Of a DNA stretch of 64,000 nt, positions 21,999 through 34,254 are shown in pieces. The stretch lies in NCBI GenBank assembly GCA_024449915.1, contig JAMZAV010000097.1, positions 1,550,001 to 1,614,000 on the forward strand. The letters run 5' to 3'. Under the pieces are notes generated by a model. That model was given only the letters and a program-made list of their open reading frames with translations. It searched no databases and was not told the DNA's origin. Source of the stretch: Sweltsa coloradensis (lineage: Eukaryota > Arthropoda > Insecta > Plecoptera > Chloroperlidae). The position numbers and the translations under genes were made by a program. Position 1 is the first letter of the stretch, and every line of letters begins with the position of its first letter.

Positions 21999-24900
21999 AT
22001 GTGCTACAGCTCTGCGGGGCGATGCTGTGTGGCCATCATAATCATTGCATTGCTGGCAAGTACATACCTCAATCAGTCGTTACAACCATGTTCGGCCTAG
22101 ATCATTTGCCTTTAACAACCTTAAAGACTTAAAAGTTGTTTGAATCAGTTTAATTTGGTTTCTCTCCAATATGTTGGGTACCATGTTTTAAATGCAAAAG
22201 GTCTGGGTTAAATTCCCGGTTCAGACAGAAGTATTTTTATTTCTGAAATAGACATCCGACGATATGAATTATGTAAAACGTTTGATATGATAGGCCTATA
22301 TGAGAAGTTACTTAGGAGCCGTTCTGGCAACACAGTACGAAACTAAACTACACACTGTGCAAAGCTTGCAGATGAATCGTGGCCAATAATAGGCCTACCA
22401 ATAGCTGGTTTGCCATTGTTCGTTCGTCGGCACGGTTTGATCGGATCGGCTTTAAATTGATTTAGCTAAAGTCCACACCCCACTGAAAATCAGTTCTTTT
22501 ACTGGGTGGATTGTGGATGTATCAAGACATGTACGCATTTGCGCTATTTTATTTTTAAAATGGACCTGGGCCCTAGGTTCTAAATTATTTCAGTTTCATT
22601 AAATAGGTAATTAAACATTGTGGTTCATTTGAAGGCAAATTCTGCTAAGTATTTGGTCAAATGAGAAGAAATAATCCTAGGCAGATAGTAGATGAAACTT
22701 CTAACATTTTTAGGGAAAACTTAAAATATCCTTCCAGACAGAAAACAAAACGTTTAAGGCCTACTCATGTTTAATTAGGATTTTAAAATGAAATTAATTA
22801 TCTGCAAATGGAAGTCTTATGTATTGCTATGTTATATCATAGGCTACTTATATCTCATGATATTTTATTTTTCATTATTATCTTTAAAACGGTACAGTCA
22901 ATGTAGTATACAGAACCAATTAGACAATGTATTGCTATTGTTAGCTCTATATCATAATACTTATATCTCATTTTATATATCATATTTCACAATTTTGCTT
23001 ATGTAAGCCTATGTAATAGTTACGTACAAATTACTCGTCCTGCCTCCCAGTCCCACAAAACAATTTTAAAAAAACTGCCCATATACACGAATCCTTCAGG
23101 ATTTTGTGGGCTCCTTACTGTTTCTTTCCATGTACATTAATGCTATGTAAAGTAAACCTATTGTTATAAATTACTCTGTACGGTACGTAACTTGTTTATT
23201 ATGTTAGATAATGAAAAAAATTGTTACCAAAACAATATGGTACGAATAAAATTGAAATGAATTGTATTTGTGTGGTTTCAGTTGTTATTTCCATTGCTAT
23301 TACGACCGGCTGCGACTATAAATAAATTCGTATTTAGAGTCTACCCACTCAGTCATATAACTGATTTTCAGTGGGGTGGGGAATATTAAACCAAAGCGAC
23401 CAAGCCAACTCTGTAGGCCCCGACGCAAGCGACGTTTACTAAGCATTTACTTTCAATGATTTCAGTTAATCGGATTTATCTTTTGTGTGATCGGTGCATT
23501 TCCAATAAAGGAACAAATTCCCAAAATCTTTAAGGACCTCTCCGCAAGTGTACAACCATTACAGAACTGTTTCCTTGCCTCTGGGGTGCTGGCGTTAATA
23601 GTGTGCGCCTTCTCCCTGTGTGGAATCTGTTTGATACTCAGACATGCCGAGAGCAAATGCCTCTTCTACTGGGTGAGTAACTCTTTGATACTGTAGTAAT
23701 TGTTTATGTAGTGCATTATTCATCAGTGAACGGATTACATTGATATTGAGAAAACACACCATTAGGCCCACATAAAAATAATATTGTAGGTCTAACTAGG
23801 AAAACGCTAAAGTCCCGCCGCGTTGATGGATGAGCTTTTAAAAATGTTTAGTTTGCATGGGATATCTTTACTTTTGCAAGTTCTTTGTTTTGCTGCCTAC
23901 GCATTGTAGCTGATTGTTGTCAAGTTTCTTTTGTTACCTGTCAATTGGTATTATTTTCCGTAAAAAACTTATATTAAAAGCTTTATTTCTATAGATTTTG
24001 GCTAACTATTTAAACTTTTTCTTTTAAAAGGTACTACATCACCATAACCTTAATGTCCATGTATAATATGAACGTTGTAGCCCCACCAGTTTGGTCAGAA
24101 TTGGCCCAAATGGCACGAAAAATATCGCACAAAAAATCAAAAATTTATATTAAAGCTTTATTTCTATAGATTCTGGCTAACTTTTTCAACTTTTTCTTTC
24201 AAAAGGTACTACAATCACCATAACCTTAATGTCCATGTATAATATGAACGTTGTAGCCCCCACCCGTTTGGTCAGAATTAACCCAAATGTCACGAAAATA
24301 TCGCACTAAAAATCGAAAAAAATCATAAAAGTACGATATTCATGAGAAATATTTCTTCGATTGTACCCAAAAACAGTACACCTCTAAGTTCAGAGATTTC
24401 GAAGGTCCTGTCAAATTTTCATCAAGATCGGATATGCCGTTTGCCTGGTAGAGAGTTAACAAACAGACAAAAAAAAAAAAAAACAAAAAAAAAACACCCG
24501 AGCTAAATTTTTTGGGGGTCAGTGAAATTGAAGTCTTCGCTTCGCTCATCCAATGAGCTTGCATAGATTTACAAGTAATTATTACGTGTATACCTACAGT
24601 ATTTTGTAATGACAACAAAATCAACACCACTTCTCTTGCATGAATCGTAAGTCGTACTTATTATTAGCAAATGCAATTATACTTGCTCCAAGAAAGAATG
24701 CAGATACTTTGTAATAGCGGGGGTTGTATGAATGCGCGGTAAATGGAATGTCGCCTTTGTAAATGAAAGAGAAATACATTTTACCAACGCAAGCAATAAT
24801 TATCTCTGCTAGATCCACGCTGAGCTAGCGTGAATATAGTTGACAAAGTTATTATGTTGGGTAATGCATGTAATTGAGCAAAGAATTATTGTGTTGTTAT

Positions 24901-27900
24901 GCACCCTTTGTATGGTATGATATATGCATAATAATATAGAATCTAAATCAATACCATTTATTATTAAACCATAATTATTTCCTTTCGTTGGTCCTTCACG
25001 ATAACATAAACAGTCATTATTCTAGGTTAAATACCCTATACCCAAAACAAAAACTAATTTTGTTATTAATTATTATTATTATCATAACATATAGGTAGCC
25101 TAACATTAGCATAAATCCCAATGTGTGACTTAATTCCAATGGGAATTTAACTTGAATAAAAAGACGATTTCCGGGACATTGTACCGCGCAAAAAGAGTAT
25201 ACGAACACGTATTCCTGTACCTTGACGTGAAGCATCCTACTGTGAGCCACATTGTCCTAAGACTGAGGAGATGACTGTGTTGCTCCTGGTTACAATCTTC
25301 AAGAGACCAAAATAATTGCATACATTCAGTTTGAAAAATACTTTTGAATAAAAGTCAAAATATCAAAAAGAAAATATTGATACAGAACAGTGTTATGTCC
25401 AATAAACACTTAGTTAAGAATATGCCTGAAAGCAAAATAATATTATTATTGTAATGTTCTTATTTTCAGCTTGCTCTGTTCGTAGTTCTGGCTATTATCA
25501 TCGACATAGTCCTGATAACTTATATGGAATTTGAAAAATCAATAATACACGACTTTATAAAATCAAAATTCGTATCATACGGCAAATCTCCTAGAGCGAC
25601 CAATATCGTGGACGTCTTTCAAAAGCAGGTAACTCCTAGTACATCTTGTCACTTATTCCTCAGGTTCACAAGTTGTAATCTAACAAGACGATGTCATAAA
25701 GTATATTATGTACTCTGCAATAATTGTATTTTTTGGATGAGCGTAGCGAGCGAAGTGAAGATTCCATTCTACTACACTGAAGAAAAAAATCCGGAATGTT
25801 TTTTTTTTCTTTCTGTATTTTTGTCTGGTTGTTAACACGATTCCGGCTAAACCGATACTCCAATTGCGATGAAATTTTCTGGAGGCCTTCGAAATCTTTG
25901 AACTCAGAACTGCCACGTTTTAGAGCGCAATCGAAAAATTATTTCTCATTAAATCGCAATTCTACGATTTTTTCGTTTTTTAAAACATTTCTTCGACTTA
26001 TAACACCTACATGCTTTATCCGATTGTAATGATTTTTTTCACAGAACCTTAATTTTATGAATTTATATATTCGTGTGAAATTCGAGCGCAATCGAAAAAT
26101 TATTTGTCATGATAATCGCAATTTTACGATTTTTTTCGATTTTTTAAATTTCTTCGGTTTATAACACCTACATGCTTCATCCGATTGTAATGATTTTTTC
26201 ACAGAACCTTAATTTGATAAATTAATGAATTCGTGTGAAATTTGAGAGTAATCGAAAAATTATTTCTCATGAAAATCGCAATTTTACGTTTTTTTCGTTT
26301 TTAAAAAATTACGCTCATCCAAAACGCGCCTGAAAAAGCGTTTGCGAAGCTTCCTAGTAAATGTAACAAATTTGGGAATGGATTCGTGTTTCAAACATAT
26401 CAGATGAAACCTCCATAGGTAGGTATTTGATATTGTACACATTTTACAAGATGACCTGAAGGAGAAAATATACAAAAATCACTCGCGGATCAGCACTCGC
26501 TAGTAAGCCGTCAACCTTCGCTCATAATGGTCAAGTTTAAAAAATGGACAACATATTAAGTAGGCCTAAATAAATAAATTGTATTTAGAGTCTACCCACT
26601 CAGTTATATAACTGATTTGATTTATTTATAACTTCGTATAGATAACAACCGAAATGTGTTTACTGTTACAATCGTGATGTAAACATATCTTAAATCTAGC
26701 TAACATAATGGGTGACAATTACACCGTACTCTGTAGACGCTAACATCGGGAAAAAATATACAATACACATTATCAACTGACAAAATAGATTAATTACCTT
26801 ACTCACCAAATGAAATAGTACTTTTGTTATTTTCGATTTTTTTGTTATTGTTTAAATTCGTAAATCAGATTTTACACCTGAATCGGATAGTTTGCGACGA
26901 CTTAGCATACTCTAGCTAGGGCAACGTCGAATCACGTTGTTTCCAATTCCAGTTTCAATGTTGCGGCGTGGACGGCCCCGCAGAATACAAATCTAAAGGC
27001 TTGGCAGTCCCAGAGTCCTGCTGTCCACTCCCGGAAGAAGAACTGGACCCCTCACCCCCTCCGGGGGGTTGGGGTGGAGCTGGGCAAGGTCGTATGCCTA
27101 GGCATAGAATCCACAGAGCTCGTCCACCACCCAGTGAAGAGTACGTGTACAGATATGATCACAGAAAGGTCAAGAGAAGCATCTCCGATGTGAAGAACAC
27201 AACATTGGTGTTGCTCCGAAGAGGGTACCTGACAAACCACGAGCTATCATCTGAAGAACAGAATGATGGGAACTATATGGTGAACGTTACTGGAAGGATT
27301 GAGTTTGAACTGCCAGATAAGAACATAACTGACCCTATGAATCCCAAGCCCGGTGGTGATTATGGCGACGAAGGCAGATTACTCAACTGCAAAGGATGTT
27401 ACGAGAAAGTATTTGATATGTACTCAGATTTCTTCATCATATTTTATTGCATGATCGCTGCTAAGGTGTGTATTTAGTATTTTTTACAACCTTGAGTTTT
27501 AGTTCAAATCTTTGAACATTAGGCCTTAAAATGAGTATAGAAGTCTCATTGTCATTCATATGCTACTAAATTGTGTACAAATGGAAGCACTTTTCTCAAA
27601 ATTATTAATGATCGACAATGACAAGATGCTGTATCGTTGGATCTTGGGTTTGTTTTAACTAAAATCATCAATTATTTTCGATTTTTCCGGCTATCCTTAC
27701 TTTGCAAGTTAGTATCTTTGATATTGAACGACGAGAAGAAGGTTGCACACAATCAGGGCGGATCCAGAACCCCTCAAAGGGGGGGGGGGTCGACTCAGCT
27801 CGCACCACACGGGGGGTCCGGGGGCTCAGCCCCCCAGCTTAGCCCCGCAGGGAAAAAAAATTTGAGGCCCTTTTTTCAAAAACGAGTTTTAATGGCTTTA

Positions 27901-28865
27901 GAGAGGGTATGTTTCAAATATTTTATATGCATTTGCTCACTAAAATAGGCCCTGGAGGAAGGTAAGTCCCTTTATAATTGCTATCGCTCAGGTGTTTCTA
28001 TACCCTCACATTTTCAAAATCAGTGTTAAAATAAATGTTATGGGATGAGAGTAGTAAAGGCTTTAATTTCGCTCCCCTGAGAAAAAAAGCTGAAGTGTTT
28101 TTTTTCTGTCTGCTCGCGCTCTACCGGACAAATGGCTACTCTGATCGTGCTGAAATTTTCATGGGACCTTTCAAAACCTATGAAGTTATAGATGTGTTAT
28201 GATTTTGGGTAAAACCAAAGAAAATAATATCGTGCAACTGTGAGGAATTGACTAAAAGCAATAAACTTAAAAAAAAAATCATAATTGCAAGAAAACATTG
28301 ATATTTCTGGTGGCTGAACATATTCATTATAGAATAAAATTTAGCTTTTCAAGGATCAAGGGGGGGGGGGCGATCGCCCCTACCCCCCCCCCCTGGATCC
28401 GCCCTGCACACAATGGTGCATACATGTAGGCTGATATCCCCCCCCCCCCTCCCCCAGGAAACAGTAGCTTGTTTTGGTGAGGTAACTGGCAACAAGATAA
28501 TGTTTCATTAACAAGATCGTGATTTGTGATTCTAAAATTTGGACTGTTGGGTTTCGTTGAACCTCAGAACTGGAGTTCCCTTAAACTTTGCTAGAGGACT
28601 CATAAGTTTACTAATAAATTCAAATCAAAAAATGATACCACAAACACACAAATATTTTGTCAACCATTTACAAAAATGAATGAGTGCATGATACTGAAGG
28701 TGTGTTTATTGTTATTGAATGTCCATACAGATTCTTCTGGAGTTCGCAGTGGCCGTGTCGCCCTGTTGGGTGATGTTCAGAGACAAGTTTGACCACTTGC
28801 TAGGTCGACGTTTCAACGAAGATGGAGCCTCGTTAAACACGGTAGACAGCGTGCGCAGGCGTTGA
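21999..28865 (+). CDS. Tetraspanin family membrane protein, five exons, 356 residues
   Basis: Exons 21999-22055, 23466-23672, 25470-25628, 26953-27465 and 28731-28865, all phase 0. Four membrane segments: TM1 about 11-31, TM2 about 54-74, TM3 about 88-107, TM4 about 301-325. The large extracellular loop carries the family signature CCG at 144-146 (FQCCGVDGPAEY), ESCC at 162-165 and C287/C290, making six cysteines for the usual three disulfides. The loop is unusually long, with a Pro/Gly-rich and basic insertion (about 168-225) containing RKVKRS, and three sequons (NTT, NVT, NIT). The cytoplasmic N-terminus MCYSSAGRCC has likely palmitoylated cysteines, and the tail is basic. Tetraspanins organise receptors and adhesion proteins in membrane microdomains; the partner here is unknown. 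Exon 1 is the least certain part: it is joined only by a GC donor (CTG|GCAAGT) that keeps the frame and completes TM1. Confidence 0.9.
22155..22235 (+). repeat. tRNA-like SINE fragment in tetraspanin intron 1
   Basis: Contains 'aaaaggtctgggttaaattc' followed by 'ccggttcagac', resembling the T arm and acceptor side of a tRNA-derived head. Diverged and partial. Confidence 0.35.
23310..23440 (+). repeat. Dispersed repeat C (retroposon tail-like)
   Basis: Shows 'ataaataaa', then 'agagtctacccactcagt', 'ctgattttcagtgggg' and 'aaagcgaccaagccaac'. The same order recurs at 26556, 45974 and 60573, always next to a (TAAA)-type run, as expected for the 3' tail of a retroposon read from the opposite strand. 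This copy lies in tetraspanin intron 1, shortly before exon 2. Confidence 0.7.
23795..24553 (-). mobile_element. Helentron-like element A in tetraspanin intron 2
   Basis: On the minus strand it starts TTGGATGAGCGAAGCG (near 24553) and ends GCTCATCC, hairpin AACGC/GCGTT, CCTAGTT (23795). The 'gaaagaaaaagttgaaaaag' block with its flanks is present twice in tandem. No coding capacity. Intronic and antisense to the host gene. Confidence 0.85.
25733..26358 (+). mobile_element. Helentron-like element B in tetraspanin intron 3
   Basis: A full-length-looking copy. The 5' start is TTGGATGAGCGTAGCGAGCG, followed by 'aaaaaatccggaatgttt' and two to three tandem units containing 'cgattgtaatgatttttt' and 'cacagaaccttaatttt'. 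The end is ACGCTCATCC, hairpin AAACGC...GCGTTT, GCGAAGCTTCCTAGT. It begins only about 105 bp after exon 3. Confidence 0.85.
26556..26630 (+). repeat. Dispersed repeat C, short copy
   Basis: Carries 'aaataaataaatt', 'agagtctacccactcagt' and 'tataactgattt'. It lies within tetraspanin intron 3. Confidence 0.6.
27754..28406. mobile_element. hAT-type non-autonomous transposon in tetraspanin intron 4
   Basis: 653 bp with terminal inverted repeats CAGGGCGGATCCAG and CTGGATCCGCCCTG, flanked by a perfect 8-bp duplication CACACAAT (27746-27753 and 28407-28414). CAG-starting ends plus 8-bp duplications are the standard hAT hallmark. Long G and C runs lie just inside the termini. No transposase ORF is present. 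Confidence 0.9.
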
Positions 28866-28961
28866 GCCGGGCCTCGTTCTGAAAGACATAAACCACTGCT
28901 CGTTTGATTTGTATCTAGTTTATATTATTAAGCAATGTAGATTTTATCTTTTAATGTACTA

Positions 28962-28967
28962 ATTAAA
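28962..28967 (+). promoter_or_regulatory. Possible polyadenylation signal (ATTAAA) of the tetraspanin gene
   Basis: ATTAAA variant signal about 97 nt after the stop codon, followed by an A-rich and then T-rich stretch. A reasonable 3' end, not proven. Confidence 0.4.
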
Positions 28968-29196
28968 AAAATGTTGAAAAATGGTACTTCTTACTTAGTC
29001 TAGACCATACTGCCTTTTATTTGTGAATATAACACTCAATTCAAACACTCAAGCTAATATGGAGGTGACTTCAATGTTTTGAAGTCTCTAGACAATCGTG
29101 GGTGAAATTGACGCTAAGTAGGCTATACAAAAGTTAAATCCACAGTAGGGGGTGATTTATCGTTTCTTTAACAAGTGTATTGCAAACATAAAATTA

Positions 29197-29885
29197 TAGG
29201 GAAGAACGTAGCGAGCAAGGAAGATTCCATTTCACTAGACCTGGAGGAAAAATTCCGGAATGTTTTTTTTTCTTTTTTTTTGGTATTTTCGTCTGTTTGT
29301 CCACGATCGGCTAAACCAAGCTCCGATTGCAGATTAATGTATGGCGCCTTCGAAATTCCTGAACTTAGAACTGCCACGTTTTTAAAACGCATCGGAAAAT
29401 TTTGTCACATGAAATCCACAATTAACGATTTTTTCGTTTTAAAAGTTTCTTCGACTTATAACACACTTGCTTTATCGTTTTAATGATTTTAGCACAGACC
29501 TTTATTTAGAATTAAGATATTTGTGGAAATTGAGCAGCTATTTAAACATATTTATAACAAATCGAAATTTAAGCTTTTTTCTTTTTAAAACAATTCTTGA
29601 CTATAATCACCCATACATGCTTATGCGATTGTAATGAAATTTTTCTCAGACTTTATTTTATGATATAAATATAGTGTAAATATTTAGAAACGCAATCGAG
29701 AAATTTTCTTATAAAAATCGCAATTAGATCTTTAACAATTTCGATTAATTACAAAAAAAAAAAACGTAATTTTTAATTTAATTTATTTAATTTTAAAAAA
29801 TCAACTTAGTAATGATTTTGCCACAGAACAACAGAAAATCGCATAACACATGGCAGCTCATGCACCAATTACGCTCATTTTTAAG
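29197..29885 (+). mobile_element. Helentron-like element B, degenerate
   Basis: Starts with 'aacgtagcgagcaaggaaga' and 'ttccatttcact', then 'attccggaatgttttttt'. It continues through diverged tandem units ('cttcgacttataacac') to 'gcaccaattacgctcat'. The hairpin and CCTAGT end are lost. Many indels indicate an old copy. Confidence 0.65.
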
Positions 29886-32800
29886 TTTACACCTAAGTTT
29901 AGTTGCAACTAACTGTATTGGTGTCTCCTTAGAGATTAATTCAATCAAGGTCAAGTGGAGACTTTGGTTCGTACCCAGTCGGGGTAAGCTCGGGGATGGT
30001 TTTAAATACACACTATTTAACCATAGAATTACATGTAGTGTCAACACAAAAGTAAGCCTACATGTTGGTGATATGAATGCAGTTTCTCAATTTAATATAA
30101 TTATGCAAACACATTATCTACATACAATAAAACGTGAAGCAGTCTATTTGTTTTACGAAAGAATGGATCGAAAAGCGAAACATTCGTCTGTTTAGTTTAT
30201 ATTTTGTAAGAATATACGCTGTTACAATAACATCCGAATAGGGAGCGAAGCGTACCAAATTTTATGACTGCATATAACGGCCTTTAAATGTGTATGGTGT
30301 TACTCGAAAGCAAAGCAAAGAACACAACAGCTTCATCTATACAATCGATCTGGTTAGCCAACCCAAAACACATACTTTCTTGATACTATAAAGAAAACGC
30401 TACTAGTACAATTTATTATTAAGAAACCCTAACGCAATCTTTGCATATTAATTGCAAATTGCATTATGTATCACTATCACGCATGCCAGCGACGCGCGTC
30501 AGTCGAGACTAATGCGGATGATTCGCCTGATATGTGTGTCTCTAACTAACGCCATGCGAAGCATTCAAATTGGCATCATTATGGTAATTATTAATCGAAC
30601 GTGGTGTGAGGTATAGGGGCTCCCCGGTGCGGCCATTGTGTTATCTATTATAAGCACATAGTAAATGCTAGAAACGATTAAAATTCAAATGCCGCACGGT
30701 CCACGTATTTATGGGCGAGATTAGTCGTTTTAATTGTGTACGAACAAGTCAGACCCACAAAGATCGTGACTTGGGTTCGAATCCCGAAATGGTATGGATA
30801 TTACATTATCAATCGTATCGCACTCTCATGCTATGACCCTTTCTAGCACCGGACACAGCATTTCTTACTGGTAACAAAGAATCGAAAGTAATAGTAAAAT
30901 ATTTTGATCTATAAATAAATTATATCTCTCCTGCTCCATGACAAAAATAAAAATGACACGAGACAATGTTTCTCTAAAGTTTCTCTTACTCTAGATATGA
31001 CGTATTTTCATATTTTAAAATGTGCCCAAATAGATCGTGATTTCATTCGCCTGGGTTTGTAGAGACACGTAGATTTTAAAAGATCTACGCCTGAAATATT
31101 TAAAACAGCAAAACTTTACGAGTACCTGATGATTTGTAGGTCCTATTGTTGTTTCAACATTTTCAAAAAGGTCGCAAAAACGAAACAAGAATTTAGATTG
31201 GCAATTCCACCTAATTTTACCAACATTCTGGATCACTTTTCGACCTCCAATTTTCACGCCAAAAATATGATTTTGTTTGGAAGGTTGATAAGAAAGAATG
31301 AGCACATGTCGCTATCAGAGCACACAAGCTTGGGAAGTTATTATACCAATGACCTGTTTGGAGCACATTCACGGTCAGATAATAAAATAAGCGAGCAATT
31401 GTTTGAAAATGTGCTCCGATAGAGCAATTCTTACTTAACATTTTAGTGCAAACCACAACCCGATAGGACAAACGATAATAGCTTCCAAGTAATCCAGACA
31501 AAACTCTGCGATCTCCGTAAAAACCTGGTTTTCTCGAGCTCAGCCAACAGTCCCTTCATAATTGATTCATATTTAAAATTAAAATTTATTACACGACGGC
31601 CAGACTATTTTTTAAATCTAAATTATTGAAGATTCCCTTTCTTTGCCGTTCGTAAACAACATACAACATGTTTAGGTAGGTTGGTTAGCTGCCTGAAAAC
31701 ACCATTTTAGTTAAGGCCACAGTTGCTTTCTATAGTTTCTATGTCTCATGTTTCGCAATCGGTGTTAAAGATACGAACCAACGTCTAACGACTTCATTTA
31801 ATGGACGAGATGATAGAACAGTGATAGAGGCCAACTCAGGTGGTCTGCATCATGTTCTTATAATTAAGAGAAGACAGAAATCATGTCGAAGCTTAGTGGA
31901 TTCAGTGACCACTCCCCAATTTGACTCGCAGTAAACGCATCTCATTTGCGATCACCCATGTGATGTCGTAAGTGCCTGATGGCAACACTTGGGGCGTGCG
32001 CGTGAGCGATGCCTCGAGAGATTGCAGACAACGTTATGGATGAGCGAGCTCTCAGGGTGTTAACAAATTTTAAGTTTAAAATCTAAAAAAGTACCTACAT
32101 GTTTGTTTTTGTTATCAGACTCCTAAATCAATATTTGGATTTTAATCCGTTTTCGAATACCGATACATAACGGCATTCTTCAAACAAATACAAAACTTGA
32201 AGGTTGAACATAATACTACCGACCAGGTATTATAGTCCTAGTTTTATTCATTGTTCTCCTTTGTAAATAACTAATTAATGAGATTAAAGGAAAGATGTTA
32301 AATGAATAAATAAGTGAATGTATATCATTAATTAATTAGCAGGTTTAACATTCTAAATTAAAGATTTTTGCGACCCGGAATATTAATACTGAAATTATTT
32401 GATCGGGACATTTCAACACCTTAATTATTGTTATCTTTTGATGCCTAAGCTCAAACTGTGTGGAAACTAGCAAAACCATTAGCAAAGAGAAGACCAACAT
32501 GTTCTGATCAAATAATAGCAAAAAATTAAATTTGCACGTGCAATAGAACCATTGAAAGTTGATAAAACCATTATCGAGAAGTGATCATCGTAAAGATTGC
32601 GGGACTGAACTAATTGATAAGTATCCAAAATTCTATATGTACACAAAATGAACTAAATTTTTAATATTCTCATCTAAAAGATACAAAAATAATAAAACAA
32701 AAAGAACCTACAGTCTGCAACTTACTGTGGCTTTCAGTTCGGCTTGTCAGCGGTCAAACCGGTTTCTAAGGGAGGTTCTCTACACGTAGTTTTTACAATT

Positions 32801-33120
32801 CTTTACCGATACCACATTATGCCAAGCCTTGCATTATTGTATGAGTTTCAAACAATTGTACATTTTTAATATAATCAAGCAGTTATAAAATAATTAATTT
32901 CTTTGGGTCTGGTTGTGTATTGTAGAACTGCAGGAGTGTTGCTAGTTTTTGAACCCGAATATCAACCTGCTATCCAGTGGCAAGATAAAAGTTAAGTATC
33001 ATATTACATTGCATTTAATTTTGCAAGTTTTGATAAGACTTCAAATTAGAGTTGAAAAATCAGCCCATAAATATATGCAATTATAGAGTTTTTATGCAAT
33101 TACTTGTGGGTGGTGTTGTG
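29886..33120. other. Long stretch without a recognised gene
   Basis: Searched on both strands. It contains a B-box-like GGTTCGAATCCCG near 30773-30785 (tRNA-derived remnant) and ORFs of 84-127 codons without domains or splice context. A 97-codon ORF at 31129-31422 is unlike any family I know and is not called. Nothing else recognised. Confidence 0.3.
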
Positions 33121-33124
33121 GGTT

Positions 33125-33245
33125 AGAAGGGTTTTTCTAAAGAATTTGCCGCACCGAGGATCGAAATTCGAACCCCAAATCAGAATCTCCCTAGAAGCTA
33201 CCACATAACGTACAGATGCTCTCACCAATTAAGCAATAAAGGCAT
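33125..33245 (-). repeat. tRNA-like element, probable SINE remnant
   Basis: On the minus strand an A-box-like 'ttgcttaattggtgagagc' and a B-box 'ggggttcgaatttc' are separated by about 50 nt, too far for a plain tRNA. The spacing and poor stems suggest a degraded SINE head. Confidence 0.4.
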
Positions 33246-33249
33246 CTAG

Positions 33250-34175
33250 ATTGATTGGGTGGGTCACAGGGCATAAACTTACGAATTTAGACGAACATCT
33301 GATGAAATTATTCAAATTCATCTTCAAATACCAAACAAATTTAAAATGTCAAGAGGTCAAGGTTCGGCCAATTATATGCAGTAAGATTATTTTGATAAAC
33401 ATTTTCACCACATAAGATAACTTACCTAGTTTGTACGCAAGACTTGCAAATATATTCCATTCCATTAACATTCAAGAATTCATTCATACTTCAAGGCCTG
33501 CAATGCTTAAGCCAAACTTTAAAAACACTTAATTTTGGGGAAATAATTTGGGAACTGTTTCTACTATTGATTTACTTCTTTATATTGTTAATTTATGCTG
33601 ACTGAAGATTTCAATTCCAATTCCAATTCCAATAACATAGTATGTACAATTTTCATACACAACAAAACAATATTTAGTGTATGTCCTTTTACTTATAGCT
33701 ATTTTAAAATACACAATAAAGTTTATTAACATTAAGATAAGCATGTGGTTGGGGGTAAAAGAGTTAAAGAATGTACATGAATTGGGGCCCAGGTGGTCCC
33801 AGAGTGATGCTTGTGGGAACCAAATTTGAATTGGAAGTGGGTATACACTTCACCGACAGTCTTACAATAATAAAAAATTGGTTTAATTTTATTTGATTAT
33901 TTATTTAACACATATCCTAATATCCTATTCAGTTATAACTGTTCTACAAAGGAAGACAACTAAATTAAACTATTTCTCGATTTGGATAGTCGGGAAACAC
34001 TCCCGTAGGTGAGTTGTTAATATTTAATACAATCCAGAAATTTAAAAAAATACCTGCGTAAGGTAATGACATTATAAATATGTTTGTTTGGTCAATTCAA
34101 CAGCAACAGTTTTTCAATGCTTTATTGTTCCATCCATTCAAGTTCTATAATGTAACGACAATACAGAAGTTAAAA
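33250..34175. other. No gene recognised
   Basis: AT-rich. Holds a short (TTCCAA)n run near 33609-33635 and an inverted SINE tail near 34013-34060 ('gttaatatttaatacaat'), part of the SINE family described at 34183. Confidence 0.3.
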
Positions 34176-34182
34176 AGTTACC

Positions 34183-34254
34183 GTCTCGGTGGTCTAGTTG
34201 GCTAAGGCGTCCACCCGGACAGTGGGAGACTCGGGTTCGAACCCCGATCTGGAT
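34183..34254 (+). repeat. tRNA-like SINE head (anticodon GGA) with tail to about 34300
   Basis: A cloverleaf-like 72-nt segment: acceptor GTCTCGG against TCTGGAT (6 of 7 pairs), anticodon stem TCCAC/GTGGG with loop CCGGACA, and a perfect T arm TCGGG-TTCGAAC-CCCGA. The short variable loop and C at position 33 argue against a functional tRNA-Ser. It continues into 'ggattttttaatttctgg' and 'attgtattaaatattaa', the tail shared with 47090-47484, hence a SINE. Confidence 0.7.

Noticed and set aside
22788..23006. Hydrophobic ORF upstream of tetraspanin exon 2, considered as its first exon
   Set aside because: It lacks a donor in the right phase and does not resemble a tetraspanin N-terminus; the 21999-22055 exon fits better.
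31129..31422. 97-codon plus-strand ORF
   Set aside because: No domain, no splice sites in phase, no neighbour supporting it; length is within chance expectation for 64 kb on six frames.
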